Source: Phaeobacter cretensis (GTDB lineage: Bacteria > Pseudomonadota > Alphaproteobacteria > Rhodobacterales > Rhodobacteraceae). From it: 64,000 bases of DNA. The stretch covers positions 248,001 to 312,000 of the forward strand of contig NZ_JBKBEU010000001.1 of the NCBI RefSeq assembly GCF_047372505.1, read 5' to 3'. Shown here one piece after another: positions 52,902 to 61,883 of this stretch. A program made the translations under genes and the position numbers. The stretch's first letter is position 1. Each line of letters starts with the position of its first letter. The notes under the pieces are model-generated. The model was not told the DNA's origin. It made no database searches and worked only from the letters and a program-made list of their open reading frames with translations.

Positions 52902-53198
52902 TCACTCCGTATTTCTGCGAATATGACGGGCCAGCCGGGCCAGTACTAACCGTGTGCATGCTAGATATTGCGGTGCATCATAAAACGGCTCATCTGCAAG
53001 CTGGAACCGCCGCGCCGCCGCACTCAATGAACCATCCCCCCAATCGGGGCAAAGTTGCCGGTGGCGGCGCAGATGGTGCGACGCCTGCCCGGCCCCGGCA
53101 AATATCTGCTCGCACAAGGCGCGCCGTTCAGCCGGGGCCACCGCCAAAAGAGCACGGGCCGTGCTGCAGATATCACCTGGAAGGATTGGTCGGCGCAT
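52902..53198 (-). CDS. Small conserved protein next to the GTA cluster, unrecognised
   Basis: A 98-residue product starting MRRPILPGDICSTARALL with a GAGG site just upstream and 10 bases after the g15 stop, so it probably shares the GTA transcript. It is rich in Arg/Leu/Ala (CEQIFAGAGQASHHLRRHRQ, PDWGDGSLSAAARRF, LARLARHIRR) and helical. Short proteins of this type are common beside Rhodobacterales GTA clusters, but I cannot name a function. No signal peptide. It could be an accessory GTA gene or an unrelated neighbour. Confidence 0.65.
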   Translation of the reverse strand: MRRPILPGDICSTARALLAVAPAERRALCEQIFAGAGQASHHLRRHRQLCPDWGDGSLSAAARRFQLADEPFYDAPQYLACTRLVLARLARHIRRNTE

Positions 53199-53208
53199 CA
53201 GCAACCCC

Positions 53209-56200
53209 TCATATCAACCGCTGTGCGCAGACCGCCCCGGCGCCATAGCGGGCGGAGATCTGCGCGACCTCCACCCGATCCCCCGATGCGGCACCATCCG
53301 CCGTCTGCACAGGCAAAGCATAGATCCACTCTGGGCTGTCGAGCAGCTCTTCACGCAAAATCTCGCCACCGCGCAGGACCCGCAGACGATACCGCTCGAG
53401 ATCTTCCCCCAGCGGGATCTCGTCCAGATCCCAGCGATCGCCATCAATGCGGCTTCGACGGATCCACCGCAGCTCTATGGCGCCAACGCCCAGCGCGCCA
53501 GTCTGACGCAGATGCACAGGCGCATAGGGACGCAGCCCTTCGCCATCAAATGCTGCCTCGATATGCATATAGCTGGGATCATCATAGGCACGCCTCGCGG
53601 TGCCAATGCGATAATGCCGGCTTAACCCGCGCTGATTGGCCGCCAGTTCGATTTGCTGTGGTGTGCCGTCCAATGCAACCACGAACGAGCCCTTCGGCCA
53701 GGAGGACGGCATTCGTGCATCGCTGCCCTGTTGGCCTCGCAACCGGTCGCGCAGGAGATAACGGCCCGGTGCGATCAGCTCGGCTTTCGAGAACTGCATC
53801 AGCTCCCAATTTCCGGGGCTGCCATCACCGATCGCAACCAGATTGGCGCCATTCAAAACTGCCTGTCGATCCCGGCTCTGAAACTGGCCCGAGATCAGGT
53901 CCACCTCCAGATCCGCGCCCTGTTCCCAGCGGCCCGGCGCACCGGCTGGAAGCACCGTATTGGTGACTCCGATGGTTGAAGGCGCGGCGAGCACCTCCTC
54001 CAGCACATAATCCGCATCACTCTGTGCCCCATATAGTGCAACGGTTCCCGGCCAGGGATTGGCGGTAACCGCAAGATGTGGCGCGTGTGGCATCTCATCG
54101 CCACCGATCAGCGGCAGGTCCATAAATAGTGGCAGAACCGGCACCGGTGCGGCAAAGGCCGTAATACCCGGCAATTCTTCCGGCACTGGCGCAGGACGGT
54201 AGTTCTCGGGTTCGATTCGTACCGCCTCAATCAGCTGGGCCGCACCCTGTTCAACGCGGTCGATCCGATAGCGCGCCTGTGCGGTTTGGGTGCCGATACC
54301 CTCCGCCTCGCCTTCTGCAACAGGCAGGCTGATCACATCTCCCGCGCCCAGCGCCATGGCGGACGGTGGCAGTTCCAGGCGTAAGGCATCGCGCGCAATC
54401 CGCGCCTCGCTCAGCCAACGATCCACCACCTGCCGCCCTTCAGCGCGCGTGAGCGCCATCGGCAACTCATTGTCGCTTACTGCGTGGGTCGCTTCATCCG
54501 GCAAGATGGCCTCTTCTCCCCGCAGGTCATGACGCCCGCCCCACTCAACAAAGCGCAAGCGCATCCGCCCGGCCAGCTCGACCACAGGCGCTCGGGTTTG
54601 TTCCAGCACCCCGTCCAGCTCCTGCCCTTCTACCAGCTCGGCCAAATCCAGCGCTGCCTCTTGTCGACCATCACGCAGGCGGAACCGCAGCACACCGTCT
54701 CGTTCGATGGCGTCCACCCCGTGGCGTAGCAGAAGTGGCTGCAGGGCGGCGCGCGCCTCGCCCACGTCACTGATGGCATAGCCACGCACCAGCGCAGGCA
54801 AATCGCTGATATCAATTGCCCCCACACCGGAGGCTGCGCAAATCTCCTCAAGGACTGAGGCCAGCGTCCGCTGCCCTACCCGTCCGTTTAGCCAATGACC
54901 CCGCAGATAATTCTCGCCATCGCTCCAGATCTCCACAGCATTGGGAAAGCTGGGGAACGGGCGTGCATCCCAGGCCCAGACATAGGCGTTGTTCATGTCC
55001 AGCATCGGCTCACCATAGATCTCAGATACCGGGTTCACCCCCTCCTGCTTCCAATACCCCAGAAACGCACGCAGATAGGCCAGCTGCATCATGTCATCGC
55101 GCTGCCCATCGGAGAATTTCGGCAACTTCGATTCAGAGCTTTTTGGGTCGAGAAACTTATTCGGTTGATTGGTTCCCTTATCGATGGCCGCACAGCCCAG
55201 TTCGGTGAACCAGATCGGTTTGCTCTCTGGCTCCCATGCAGTGGGCAAGGCAGCCCGCTGACCGTTGATGCGCTCATGGTGCGGCTTGGACCACCAATTG
55301 CGCAGATCCTTATAGCGCCAGACCCAAGGTTCGTCATACGCCCCATCGGTGATGGGGGTACGGATCTGGGCAGCCTCCGCTTCGGGCGAATGGTAATACC
55401 AGTCATATCCCTCGCCGCCCTCGACACCCGCCCGTAGATACTCAAGATCATAGATATTCGGGACACCCGCTTTGGCATCCAGATGATCATCTCCCTCGCG
55501 CCAATCAGAGAGCGGCATGTAGTTGTCGATGCCGATGAAATCGATCTGCTCATCCGCCCACAGGGAATCTAGGTGGAAATAGCGATCCCCCTCCGGGCTT
55601 TTGTACCCCCAGTATTCTGACCAATCTGCCGCATAGCCTATCTTGGTATCCGGGCCGAGGATCTGACGCACCTCTTGCGTCAAGGCGCGCAGCTCTGACA
55701 CTGCGGGAAAGCCTCCGTCATCCCGGATCTGTGTCAGGCCCCGCATCTCTGAGCTGATGCAGAATGCCTCTACCCCACCCGCAGCGGCACAGACAGCAGC
55801 GTTATGCAGGATAAAGCGCCGCAGCCCCCAATCATCGATTGAACCAGAGTAGCTGACCGTGCCGTCGCCCACGATGAAATCCGCTGCCGTAACAGACCCA
55901 AAGAATTGCTGAACCTCGATCCCCGCTGCCGCGGTACCATCCGGGCTACCGGGCTGCCCCGGTGCCCGCGACAAGGTAATCCGCCCACGCCATGGCAAAT
56001 GCGGCTGGCCAGTCTCTCCGCTCCACGGGTCAGGAAGATCATTACCTGCCATCTGGTCCATCAGAATAAACGGGTAGAACATCACCCGCTTACCCATCTC
56101 CTGCATGGCGCGTATGGCTTCGATCACCGAGGCATCGGTGGGTGTGCCGCCATATATCGGCCTGTCATCCTCACGCGCGATCAGCTCTGCATCCGTGCGG

Positions 56201-57165
56201 GTCAGACCGGCAACGCTCCAGGGCATATTGGCCCCTTCAGCAATATGGCGCTCCACCTTGGGTTTGATGGTACAGTCACCGCAGCGCAGATCACCTCCGA
56301 ACCACGACACGATCAATGAGGCGGCACCACAGGCGGGCAATTCCTCCTCCAGTGTCGTGAGAGATGTCACCAGATCCGTCTCCCCCGAAGGGCTATGCGA
56401 GTTGGCGGGTTTGGCCTGCCCCGGACCATAGTCATAATGCACCGGCGTGGTGGCCAGAGCATATTCCCCCGTGCCGGGCATCAAGGCCACCCCCTGTACC
56501 AACTGCGCCAGATCCTGATCATGGGTACTGGAGGCGGGCTGTTCGGCCCGCAGCACCTCAAACGAGAACTGCGGCACCCGGTTACCAAATCGCTCAAGCG
56601 CCAGACTCTCCATCACCACATAGGCGGTTCCACGATAGGCGGGCACCTCGCCTGCGCCCTCGACCGCCTCGATCACCGGATCTGGCAGCTGGTCCATAGT
56701 GCCGCGATAGACGGTCATGTTCAGATCTTTGGGCGCGACCTCCTCGCCATCAGCCCAGACCCGCCGGATTGAGGCAACCTCTCCGGTACAGACCGCCACG
56801 GCCAGAGAAACATCATAGCTGTAGCTGGTGACTTTCGGTTGGCGCGGGCCGCCTCCCTTGCCACCGCCACCGCTGGAGGTCGAGGTCTCGCGGAACTCAG
56901 ACGCCCAGATCACCTGACCACCAACCCGCATTCGGCCATAGACCTGCGCAATCGGCTGACCGTCGCTGGCGTGGGTCAGGCGGAACCGCTCTACCCGGCC
57001 GGTCTCAACCGGCTCGCTACCGGCACCCAAGAGACGACTATCAATCGCGCGCCCAACGGTCGCTCCCAGTGCACGACCAATCGCGACCGATGACAACCCT
57101 GCCACAGCCCCACCAACAGAGCCGCCAAGAGCCGCTCCAGCCGCAGAAAGAAGAATGGTCGCCAT
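53209..57165 (-). CDS. GTA megatron (host-specificity) protein, g15
   Basis: The 1318-residue tail-fibre-base protein of the RcGTA family (rcc01698 type). It begins with a Gly/Ala-rich hydrophobic segment, then the GTA TIM-barrel-like domain (~430-730, with IGYAADWSEYWGYKSPEGDRYFHLDSLWADEQIDFIGIDNYMPLSDWREG). A long phage-tail domain with beta-rich repeats follows. The length matches RcGTA. GTG at 57168 and ATG at 57165 are both possible; ATG gives better spacing from GAGGTGA. It is the last structural gene of the cluster and contacts the recipient cell surface. Confidence 0.92.
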   Translation of the reverse strand: MATILLSAAGAALGGSVGGAVAGLSSVAIGRALGATVGRAIDSRLLGAGSEPVETGRVERFRLTHASDGQPIAQVYGRMRVGGQVIWASEFRETSTSSGGGGKGGGPRQPKVTSYSYDVSLAVAVCTGEVASIRRVWADGEEVAPKDLNMTVYRGTMDQLPDPVIEAVEGAGEVPAYRGTAYVVMESLALERFGNRVPQFSFEVLRAEQPASSTHDQDLAQLVQGVALMPGTGEYALATTPVHYDYGPGQAKPANSHSPSGETDLVTSLTTLEEELPACGAASLIVSWFGGDLRCGDCTIKPKVERHIAEGANMPWSVAGLTRTDAELIAREDDRPIYGGTPTDASVIEAIRAMQEMGKRVMFYPFILMDQMAGNDLPDPWSGETGQPHLPWRGRITLSRAPGQPGSPDGTAAAGIEVQQFFGSVTAADFIVGDGTVSYSGSIDDWGLRRFILHNAAVCAAAGGVEAFCISSEMRGLTQIRDDGGFPAVSELRALTQEVRQILGPDTKIGYAADWSEYWGYKSPEGDRYFHLDSLWADEQIDFIGIDNYMPLSDWREGDDHLDAKAGVPNIYDLEYLRAGVEGGEGYDWYYHSPEAEAAQIRTPITDGAYDEPWVWRYKDLRNWWSKPHHERINGQRAALPTAWEPESKPIWFTELGCAAIDKGTNQPNKFLDPKSSESKLPKFSDGQRDDMMQLAYLRAFLGYWKQEGVNPVSEIYGEPMLDMNNAYVWAWDARPFPSFPNAVEIWSDGENYLRGHWLNGRVGQRTLASVLEEICAASGVGAIDISDLPALVRGYAISDVGEARAALQPLLLRHGVDAIERDGVLRFRLRDGRQEAALDLAELVEGQELDGVLEQTRAPVVELAGRMRLRFVEWGGRHDLRGEEAILPDEATHAVSDNELPMALTRAEGRQVVDRWLSEARIARDALRLELPPSAMALGAGDVISLPVAEGEAEGIGTQTAQARYRIDRVEQGAAQLIEAVRIEPENYRPAPVPEELPGITAFAAPVPVLPLFMDLPLIGGDEMPHAPHLAVTANPWPGTVALYGAQSDADYVLEEVLAAPSTIGVTNTVLPAGAPGRWEQGADLEVDLISGQFQSRDRQAVLNGANLVAIGDGSPGNWELMQFSKAELIAPGRYLLRDRLRGQQGSDARMPSSWPKGSFVVALDGTPQQIELAANQRGLSRHYRIGTARRAYDDPSYMHIEAAFDGEGLRPYAPVHLRQTGALGVGAIELRWIRRSRIDGDRWDLDEIPLGEDLERYRLRVLRGGEILREELLDSPEWIYALPVQTADGAASGDRVEVAQISARYGAGAVCAQRLI

Positions 57166-57632
57166 CACGTCACCTCATAAACATCGGGAAAGGAAAACCG
57201 CGCTACGATCCGCCGCTGCCACGGTTGGCTGAGCGCACTTTCGACCACGCCGTGGCCGCTATAGGCATGAATGAACCGGGACATTGGCCCGGTTTCGGAT
57301 TGCAATGCGATATGCTTGGCAACCGCCCCCTGACGCATCCGAAACAAAATCACATCGCCGCGATACGCAGGCTCCACCGGTTTTGGCTGAAGGTGGCGCA
57401 GCGCGGCCTGCCACAGCGCCTCCTCGCCCTGCGGTTCGGACCAGTCCATCGTATAGCCTGGCACCACCTCAGGCTCTGCGCCATAGATCTCACGCCACAG
57501 GCCACGGATCAGGCCAAGGCAATCACACCCCGCGCCGCGTTTGGCAGCTTGATGCACATACGGCGTGCCTAACCAGCCCCGCGCTGCACAAACCAGACCC
57601 GCAGGCGTAGGCCGCGTTGCTGCGGTGCTCAT
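57165..57632 (-). CDS. GTA NlpC/P60 peptidase, g14
   Basis: A 155-residue NlpC/P60-type cysteine peptidase: the catalytic Cys in RGAGCDCLGLIRGLWREIYG (C-D-C-L-G), the catalytic His in RFIHAYSGHGVVES. RcGTA g14 is the tail-tip peptidase that cuts peptidoglycan on DNA entry. The start overlaps the g13 stop by four bases. It sits between the hub (g13) and megatron (g15), exactly as in RcGTA. Confidence 0.92.
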   Translation of the reverse strand: MSTAATRPTPAGLVCAARGWLGTPYVHQAAKRGAGCDCLGLIRGLWREIYGAEPEVVPGYTMDWSEPQGEEALWQAALRHLQPKPVEPAYRGDVILFRMRQGAVAKHIALQSETGPMSRFIHAYSGHGVVESALSQPWQRRIVARFSFPDVYEVT

Positions 57633-58594
57633 CTGCGGCTGCCTCCGGTGTTGTGACCGGTTTGACGTGGTACGCTCATCACCCAGTCTTCACCGGGAAT
57701 ATCTGGAAAGCCCTGATAGTTGACGCCATTGTTGAATTTTAGCCGACAGGTCTTCAGCCGCTTGTCACAGCCCGCGGTGAGATGCAGTAGATCACCGCGC
57801 TGCACTATTGCACGCAGCGGCTCCCATAGGGTTAGTTGGCGAGACTTGGCACCAGGGGTCGGTGTCTCAGTCCCCGGTCCTAATTTGCCGACCTGCTGGC
57901 GGTCTTGCTTAACCCAGCCCCACAGTCCCTTGGCCGCACCACTCAGCACCGTAATGCGTCCCGAGGTGAACCAATTTGGCTCAAACCCCGGCAGATCTTC
58001 AAATCCGAAATACTGCCCCTCGTGGATATCTTCGGCGGCCAGCTCCAGCGCGTAGCCGGGCGTCGTCACGTCAAACCGGCAAGCACTATCGCCCAGCACC
58101 GCAGTACAGGGTTTCTGGTAGATCCGGCCCATTGGCTGATTAAGCGCCTCGGTCAGGCCGCGCAGTTCGGCCTCGAATGCGCCACCTGCCCGGCGGATCT
58201 GGCCAAAGCTTCCGCGAAACTGCAACCAGCGAACCGAGACATCGGCCCAGTTCACCAGCCAGCAACGGACCTCCGCGCCATCAAACCGCCCCGCCTCAAT
58301 CTCGTCCTCGCGGATAGCGGCATCACTTAAGGCGCCCAACGCCTCAGTATTGTCCACAGCTAGACCGGTTGCCTGTTGCAGGCTGCGCGCAGTCAGTCCG
58401 GTCCCTGCACGAAACAGCATATCGGCTGTGTCACCCTCATCCGGTTCTGTCCCAGAGCCAGCGAAGACCAGATCCCGATCATGGTCGGTAAATCCAAACC
58501 GCACGCCGTCGCTGCGGGTGACCGACCAGCATCGGCACAGCGTTGTGAGACCTGACGCCACATGGGATTGAAATGCCTCGCTTACCCCCACCAT
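57629..58594 (-). CDS. GTA tail hub protein, DUF2163, g13
   Basis: The 321-residue hub protein of the DUF2163 type. Four cysteines are placed as CTAVLGDSAC and AGCDKRLKTC, followed by FNNGVNYQGFPDIPGEDW; in RcGTA such cysteines bind an iron-sulfur cluster in the hub (recalled from the published RcGTA structure). The start ATG shares its A with the g12 stop (TGATG), so translation is coupled. Identification rests on synteny and these motifs. Confidence 0.92.
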   Translation of the reverse strand: MVGVSEAFQSHVASGLTTLCRCWSVTRSDGVRFGFTDHDRDLVFAGSGTEPDEGDTADMLFRAGTGLTARSLQQATGLAVDNTEALGALSDAAIREDEIEAGRFDGAEVRCWLVNWADVSVRWLQFRGSFGQIRRAGGAFEAELRGLTEALNQPMGRIYQKPCTAVLGDSACRFDVTTPGYALELAAEDIHEGQYFGFEDLPGFEPNWFTSGRITVLSGAAKGLWGWVKQDRQQVGKLGPGTETPTPGAKSRQLTLWEPLRAIVQRGDLLHLTAGCDKRLKTCRLKFNNGVNYQGFPDIPGEDWVMSVPRQTGHNTGGSRR

Positions 58595-59226
58595 CAGACC
58601 CGAACCTCCACCACAGGCACATTGGGAACATCCCCCGCCTGAAACGATGCGACGCTGGTCTGGATGCGGTCAGTGTCAAAGCGCACGGGCACGTCAAACT
58701 CAAACCCCGCTTTCACCGCCAACCCTGCCTCCGGTGGATGAGTCAGAGTGATAAGGCCTTGTGCGCTATCCAACTGGTAATCAACACCTTCCTGCAGCGG
58801 ATCCTGCTCGACGCCCACCCGCACACTACCCAAGACCGGTTTGGCAATCGGGCGCTGATAGTCAAAACTACCGGAGCGATAGGTCTTGGACAGCTGAAAG
58901 ACCCGCTCTGCGCCATCCCCCATACCGATCACCTGATCGTCAAACGCCACCTCCTGCGTCGCACGTGCGGATTTGTAGTCGGACCAATCCTTCCAGCGGA
59001 AGCCAAACATCTGTCCTTGCCGTGCCTCAAAGAACGCGATCAGCGCTTCGATATCTTCAAGCGCCCGCAAGCCCAAACCCGCGTCATAGCGGCGACGGGA
59101 GTGTGCCCAGGGGGTGTTGCGTTCCTCATGGCCATTGGCAAGAGTTACCACATCGGTGCGCCGTTCTGGCCCGCCAATGGAGCCAAAGCTGAGCGATGCG
59201 GGAAATCTGACATCGTGAAAATTCAT
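58594..59226 (-). CDS. GTA distal tail protein, DUF2460, g12
   Basis: The 210-residue DUF2460 protein: MNFHDVRFPASLSFGSIGGPERRTDVVTLANGHEERN, the family opening, and HPPEAGLAVKAGFEFDVPVRFDTD near the end. In RcGTA it is the distal tail protein connecting the tube to the hub. It lies 15 bases after the g11 stop and overlaps g13. Confidence 0.92.
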   Translation of the reverse strand: MNFHDVRFPASLSFGSIGGPERRTDVVTLANGHEERNTPWAHSRRRYDAGLGLRALEDIEALIAFFEARQGQMFGFRWKDWSDYKSARATQEVAFDDQVIGMGDGAERVFQLSKTYRSGSFDYQRPIAKPVLGSVRVGVEQDPLQEGVDYQLDSAQGLITLTHPPEAGLAVKAGFEFDVPVRFDTDRIQTSVASFQAGDVPNVPVVEVRV

Positions 59227-59241
59227 CTGCTGGCCTCCTGT

Positions 59242-59898
59242 TCAGCGGTTGCGATTGCCACGCGACAAGGCGCGGCTGAGCTGGGCCGCAATCTGGCCCT
59301 GGCTGCGTTGAAACCCCTGCACATCAGGAGTATGGATGTTCATCACCACAGATGTGGCACCCCCGCCCTGGCTGCGCACGCCAAGCGCGCCATCCGCGCC
59401 CCGGGTCAGTGGCAGGATCGCCTCGGGTCCGGCCTCGCCCATCAGCCCGGTGGCACCGCGCATCGGGAAGCTGACAGGTCCGCTGACCACGCCGCCCTTT
59501 GCAAAAGGCATCACCCGGCCTTGTGAAAACGCCGCCCCATCCGCAAACGGAAGAATGCCGCTCATCAGTTTTGACACCCCGTCGGACAGCAACCCGCCCA
59601 TATGATTGGTGACGGGTTTGATGGCAGCCGAATAGGTGGTCTGGATCATCGACTGAGCCATGGTTTCAAGCGCGTCGGACAGTTTCATGCCATCAAAAGC
59701 AACTCCATCAAAGGCGCGGCGCAATCCCTTGGACATACCGCGTTCCAACGTCTGGGCATCCTTTCCTGTGGCAGCAAAGGCAGCGCGCACGCGGCGCAGT
59801 TCGGCGTCGAAACTGGCCGCCATGCCTGCCGCATCGCCAAGGCTGTCACTCAGCGCCTCGCCTTGCTGTCCCAACTCATTCAGTCCGGTGTCACTCAT
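59242..59898 (-). CDS. GTA tape-measure protein, g11
   Basis: At 218 residues this matches the unusually short tape-measure protein of RcGTA, in line with its short tail. It has a coiled N-terminal part (LGDAAGMAASFDAELRRVRAAF), a Gly/Pro-rich middle (PFADGAAFSQGRVMPFAKGGVV) and the phage tape-measure end motif GEAGPEAILPLTRGADGALGV. The start overlaps the g10.1 stop by eight bases. A short tail tape measure is expected, not a truncation. Confidence 0.9.
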   Translation of the reverse strand: MSDTGLNELGQQGEALSDSLGDAAGMAASFDAELRRVRAAFAATGKDAQTLERGMSKGLRRAFDGVAFDGMKLSDALETMAQSMIQTTYSAAIKPVTNHMGGLLSDGVSKLMSGILPFADGAAFSQGRVMPFAKGGVVSGPVSFPMRGATGLMGEAGPEAILPLTRGADGALGVRSQGGGATSVVMNIHTPDVQGFQRSQGQIAAQLSRALSRGNRNR

Positions 59899-60193
59899 GG
59901 CTCATTGCTCCTGTTGTGCTAGGGGCGCGTGTCTCTGGATCCGGATTGGCCGGATCCAAGGCTGTGGAATTGCTGTCGGCCAAGTCAGGAAAAGCCTGCA
60001 TCAACTGATCCAGCCCAGCCCGCCCAAGTGGTGCGACGCCGCTGTCCTGCCCCAACATCAACCGCAGCTCAGCCGGGGTGAGCCGCCAGAATTGATCCGG
60101 CTGCAGGCGCAACCCCAGCAAACCTGCCCGGATCAGGGCAGGCCAATCAAAGCCGGCCCGCTTGCCTGAGCGGGAGACGTCTGGACCGGTCAT
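59891..60193 (-). CDS. GTA tail assembly chaperone, g10.1-like
   Basis: The 100-residue product begins MTGPDVSRSGKRAGFDWPALIRAGLLGLRLQP and has PAELRLMLGQD, fitting the small tail assembly chaperone encoded after g10 in RcGTA (rcc01693.1 family). It overlaps g10 by four bases (ATGA), a sign of coupled translation, and its end overlaps g11. In lambda-like phages the two parts are joined by a frameshift; here separate start codons are visible, so coupling is preferred. Confidence 0.82.
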   Translation of the reverse strand: MTGPDVSRSGKRAGFDWPALIRAGLLGLRLQPDQFWRLTPAELRLMLGQDSGVAPLGRAGLDQLMQAFPDLADSNSTALDPANPDPETRAPSTTGAMSHE

Positions 60194-60567
60194 CGCGCGT
60201 TCAGTCCGGTATCTTCAGCTACGACCTCACCCGGCAGGGAAAAACTGCGCACCAAAAGCTGTGCGGCGACCCGTGCAGCCTGCATCGGACCACCTTCGAT
60301 ATCAGCAGCTGCGAGGTCGGTGACGGTCAGGGTCGCCCCGGCGCCCTGTAGCCCCGCCGCAAGCAGTGCCAGCACGTCTGCAGCAGAAAACCCGCCCGTT
60401 TCAAATCGGGCTACCAGATCGATCAGCGATCCGGTTTTCAACTGACTTTCCAGCGTTGCAAGCGCGCCGAGGGTGAGCTTTAGCCTCTGCGTCTCACCAT
60501 TGATCCGCATGGCAACTTCGCCCGCATAGGGGTTGCCCGTCTGACAGGGCTGCGCAGTAGAGATCAC
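60190..60567 (-). CDS. GTA tail assembly protein, g10
   Basis: From a GTG at 60567 with an AAGGGGG site, the product is 125 residues and opens with MISTAQPCQTGNPYAGEVAM, then MRINGETQRLKLTLGALATLESQLKTG, matching the RcGTA g10 family (GTA tail chaperone type). The longer frame from 60657 runs into g9 and is not used. It lies 10 bases after the g9 stop. Confidence 0.8.
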   Translation of the reverse strand: MISTAQPCQTGNPYAGEVAMRINGETQRLKLTLGALATLESQLKTGSLIDLVARFETGGFSAADVLALLAAGLQGAGATLTVTDLAAADIEGGPMQAARVAAQLLVRSFSLPGEVVAEDTGLNAR

Positions 60568-60577
60568 GATAGCCCCC

Positions 60578-60991
60578 TTACACAGCGGTGAAGACCAGCG
60601 CACCGGCGCTGGCGAGCGACAATTCGTAGGTGGCTTCGCCATTGTGGCTTCCGGCATATTCCAACGCAGTCACCTGGAAGGCCCCTTCAACAGTGCCGAA
60701 ATCCGGAATGATCACCTGAAATGCCGGCGTCAGCCCTTCAAAGAATAATTGGCGCGCACGCTCATCCGTGCCGACATCGCGAAAAATACCGGAGCCCGAG
60801 ATATTGGCCGATCGCACGCCGGCACCTGCCAGAAGTTCGCGCCAACCGCCTTGGCTCTCCAGACTGGTGACATCGACGCTTTCGGCGTTGAAACTGATCC
60901 GTGTGGCCCGCAGCCCTGCGATGGTTTCAAACTGGCCGTCACCGGTCATATCGACCTTGACCAGTAAATCTTTGCCGTTTTGGGCACCCAT
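60578..60991 (-). CDS. GTA major tail protein, g9
   Basis: The 137-residue tube protein: MGAQNGKDLLVKVDMTGDGQFETIAGLRATRISFNAESVDVT at the start and YELSLASAGALVFTA at the end, the pattern of phage major tail proteins of the TP901-1/RcGTA type. It forms the hexameric tube. It is separated from g8 by an AT-rich gap of 113 bases. Confidence 0.9.
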   Translation of the reverse strand: MGAQNGKDLLVKVDMTGDGQFETIAGLRATRISFNAESVDVTSLESQGGWRELLAGAGVRSANISGSGIFRDVGTDERARQLFFEGLTPAFQVIIPDFGTVEGAFQVTALEYAGSHNGEATYELSLASAGALVFTAV

Positions 60992-61104
60992 GGTGATGTC
61001 TCCTCTTGATGTACGATTGAACAGCGCGCAAAGACAGTTCAGCTTCGCCCTTCAATTCATTGTTAATAAATATTAATACTGATATCGATGCATGTACTCA
61101 GCAC

Positions 61105-61512
61105 TCAGTCGTCTTCCAGCCGCGCCGCAAAGCGCAGACGGATCTCTCGGCCACCGGAAGTAGTGCGACTGGCGCGGGCACGATCAAACCACAGCCCTAC
61201 CAGCCGCCCCCGTGTCAGGACGAGCGGGGTGGCGGCAAGGCTGTCACAGATGCTGGCCGCGATTGCCTTGGCCCCGGCGAAACCAGCCGTATCGGTATGC
61301 ACTGTAATCTCGACCCGGTGACGCGCTCCTGAGCCGCTGCGATCTGACCGATCGCGAACGTCTTCGGGGCCGAGTGTCACATAGGTCTGTGGTAAAGTGC
61401 CTGCGGGCAGCGCGTCATATATCGCCCCATTCAGGGCATTACTCAGCGCCGGGTCCGAGCTTAAATGTTGAAACAGGGCCTCCTGCAGAGGCAAGGCCAG
61501 AGCATAGGTCAT
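61105..61512 (-). CDS. GTA tail terminator, DUF3168, g8
   Basis: The 135-residue DUF3168 protein has LALPLQEALFQHLSSDPALSNALNGAIYDALP at the N-terminus and TYVTLGPEDVRDRSDRSG, as in RcGTA g8. It caps the tail tube where it meets the head. The start overlaps the g7 stop by four bases. Confidence 0.9.
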   Translation of the reverse strand: MTYALALPLQEALFQHLSSDPALSNALNGAIYDALPAGTLPQTYVTLGPEDVRDRSDRSGSGARHRVEITVHTDTAGFAGAKAIAASICDSLAATPLVLTRGRLVGLWFDRARASRTTSGGREIRLRFAARLEDD

Positions 61513-61883
61513 GCCGTCGTCTCCTCGGTGGCAAAGCAGGTCAGGAACCGACCATCCGGGTCGCCCTCGGCCACGGCATCAATGCGAAAGATCCGCGCGC
61601 CGTCGCGCAGCCGCTGATCCGGTCGCGGTCGTGCCGAGCTGCCCGAGGGGTGGGCCCGCAACGTGATGCGATAGCGTTGTAATGATAGAGAGGTACCGGA
61701 TTGATCCGTACTGCGCCCTGTGAGCGCACGCATCTCGCACCAATGATGACCAAGCAATTGCCAGGCTTCCAGAAACCCACCCGCGCCATCAGACGTCCGG
61801 CGCGGGTCCTCCAGCGCCAAACAGCGATTGAGGCGCGGCGTGGTAGCGGAAGCAGACCGTTTGCCTGTGCGGTACCGGTTCAT
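61509..61883 (-). CDS. GTA head closure protein, g7
   Basis: A 124-residue head-tail joining protein (phage head-tail adaptor type): DPRRTSDGAGGFLEAWQLLGHHWCEMRALTGRSTDQSGTSLSLQRYRITLRAHP is the family core. In RcGTA g7 closes the connector below the portal. It overlaps g6 and g8 by four bases each. The N-terminal basic stretch is longer than the domain, so the exact start could be later. Confidence 0.85.
   Translation of the reverse strand: MNRYRTGKRSASATTPRLNRCLALEDPRRTSDGAGGFLEAWQLLGHHWCEMRALTGRSTDQSGTSLSLQRYRITLRAHPSGSSARPRPDQRLRDGARIFRIDAVAEGDPDGRFLTCFATEETTA

Noticed and set aside
59242..59898. Truncated tape-measure gene
   Set aside because: The RcGTA tape measure is itself about this short, so 218 residues is normal.
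60190..60657. Longer g10 with a 155-residue frame
   Set aside because: It would run back into g9; the GTG at 60567 with AAGGGGG fits the RcGTA family start.
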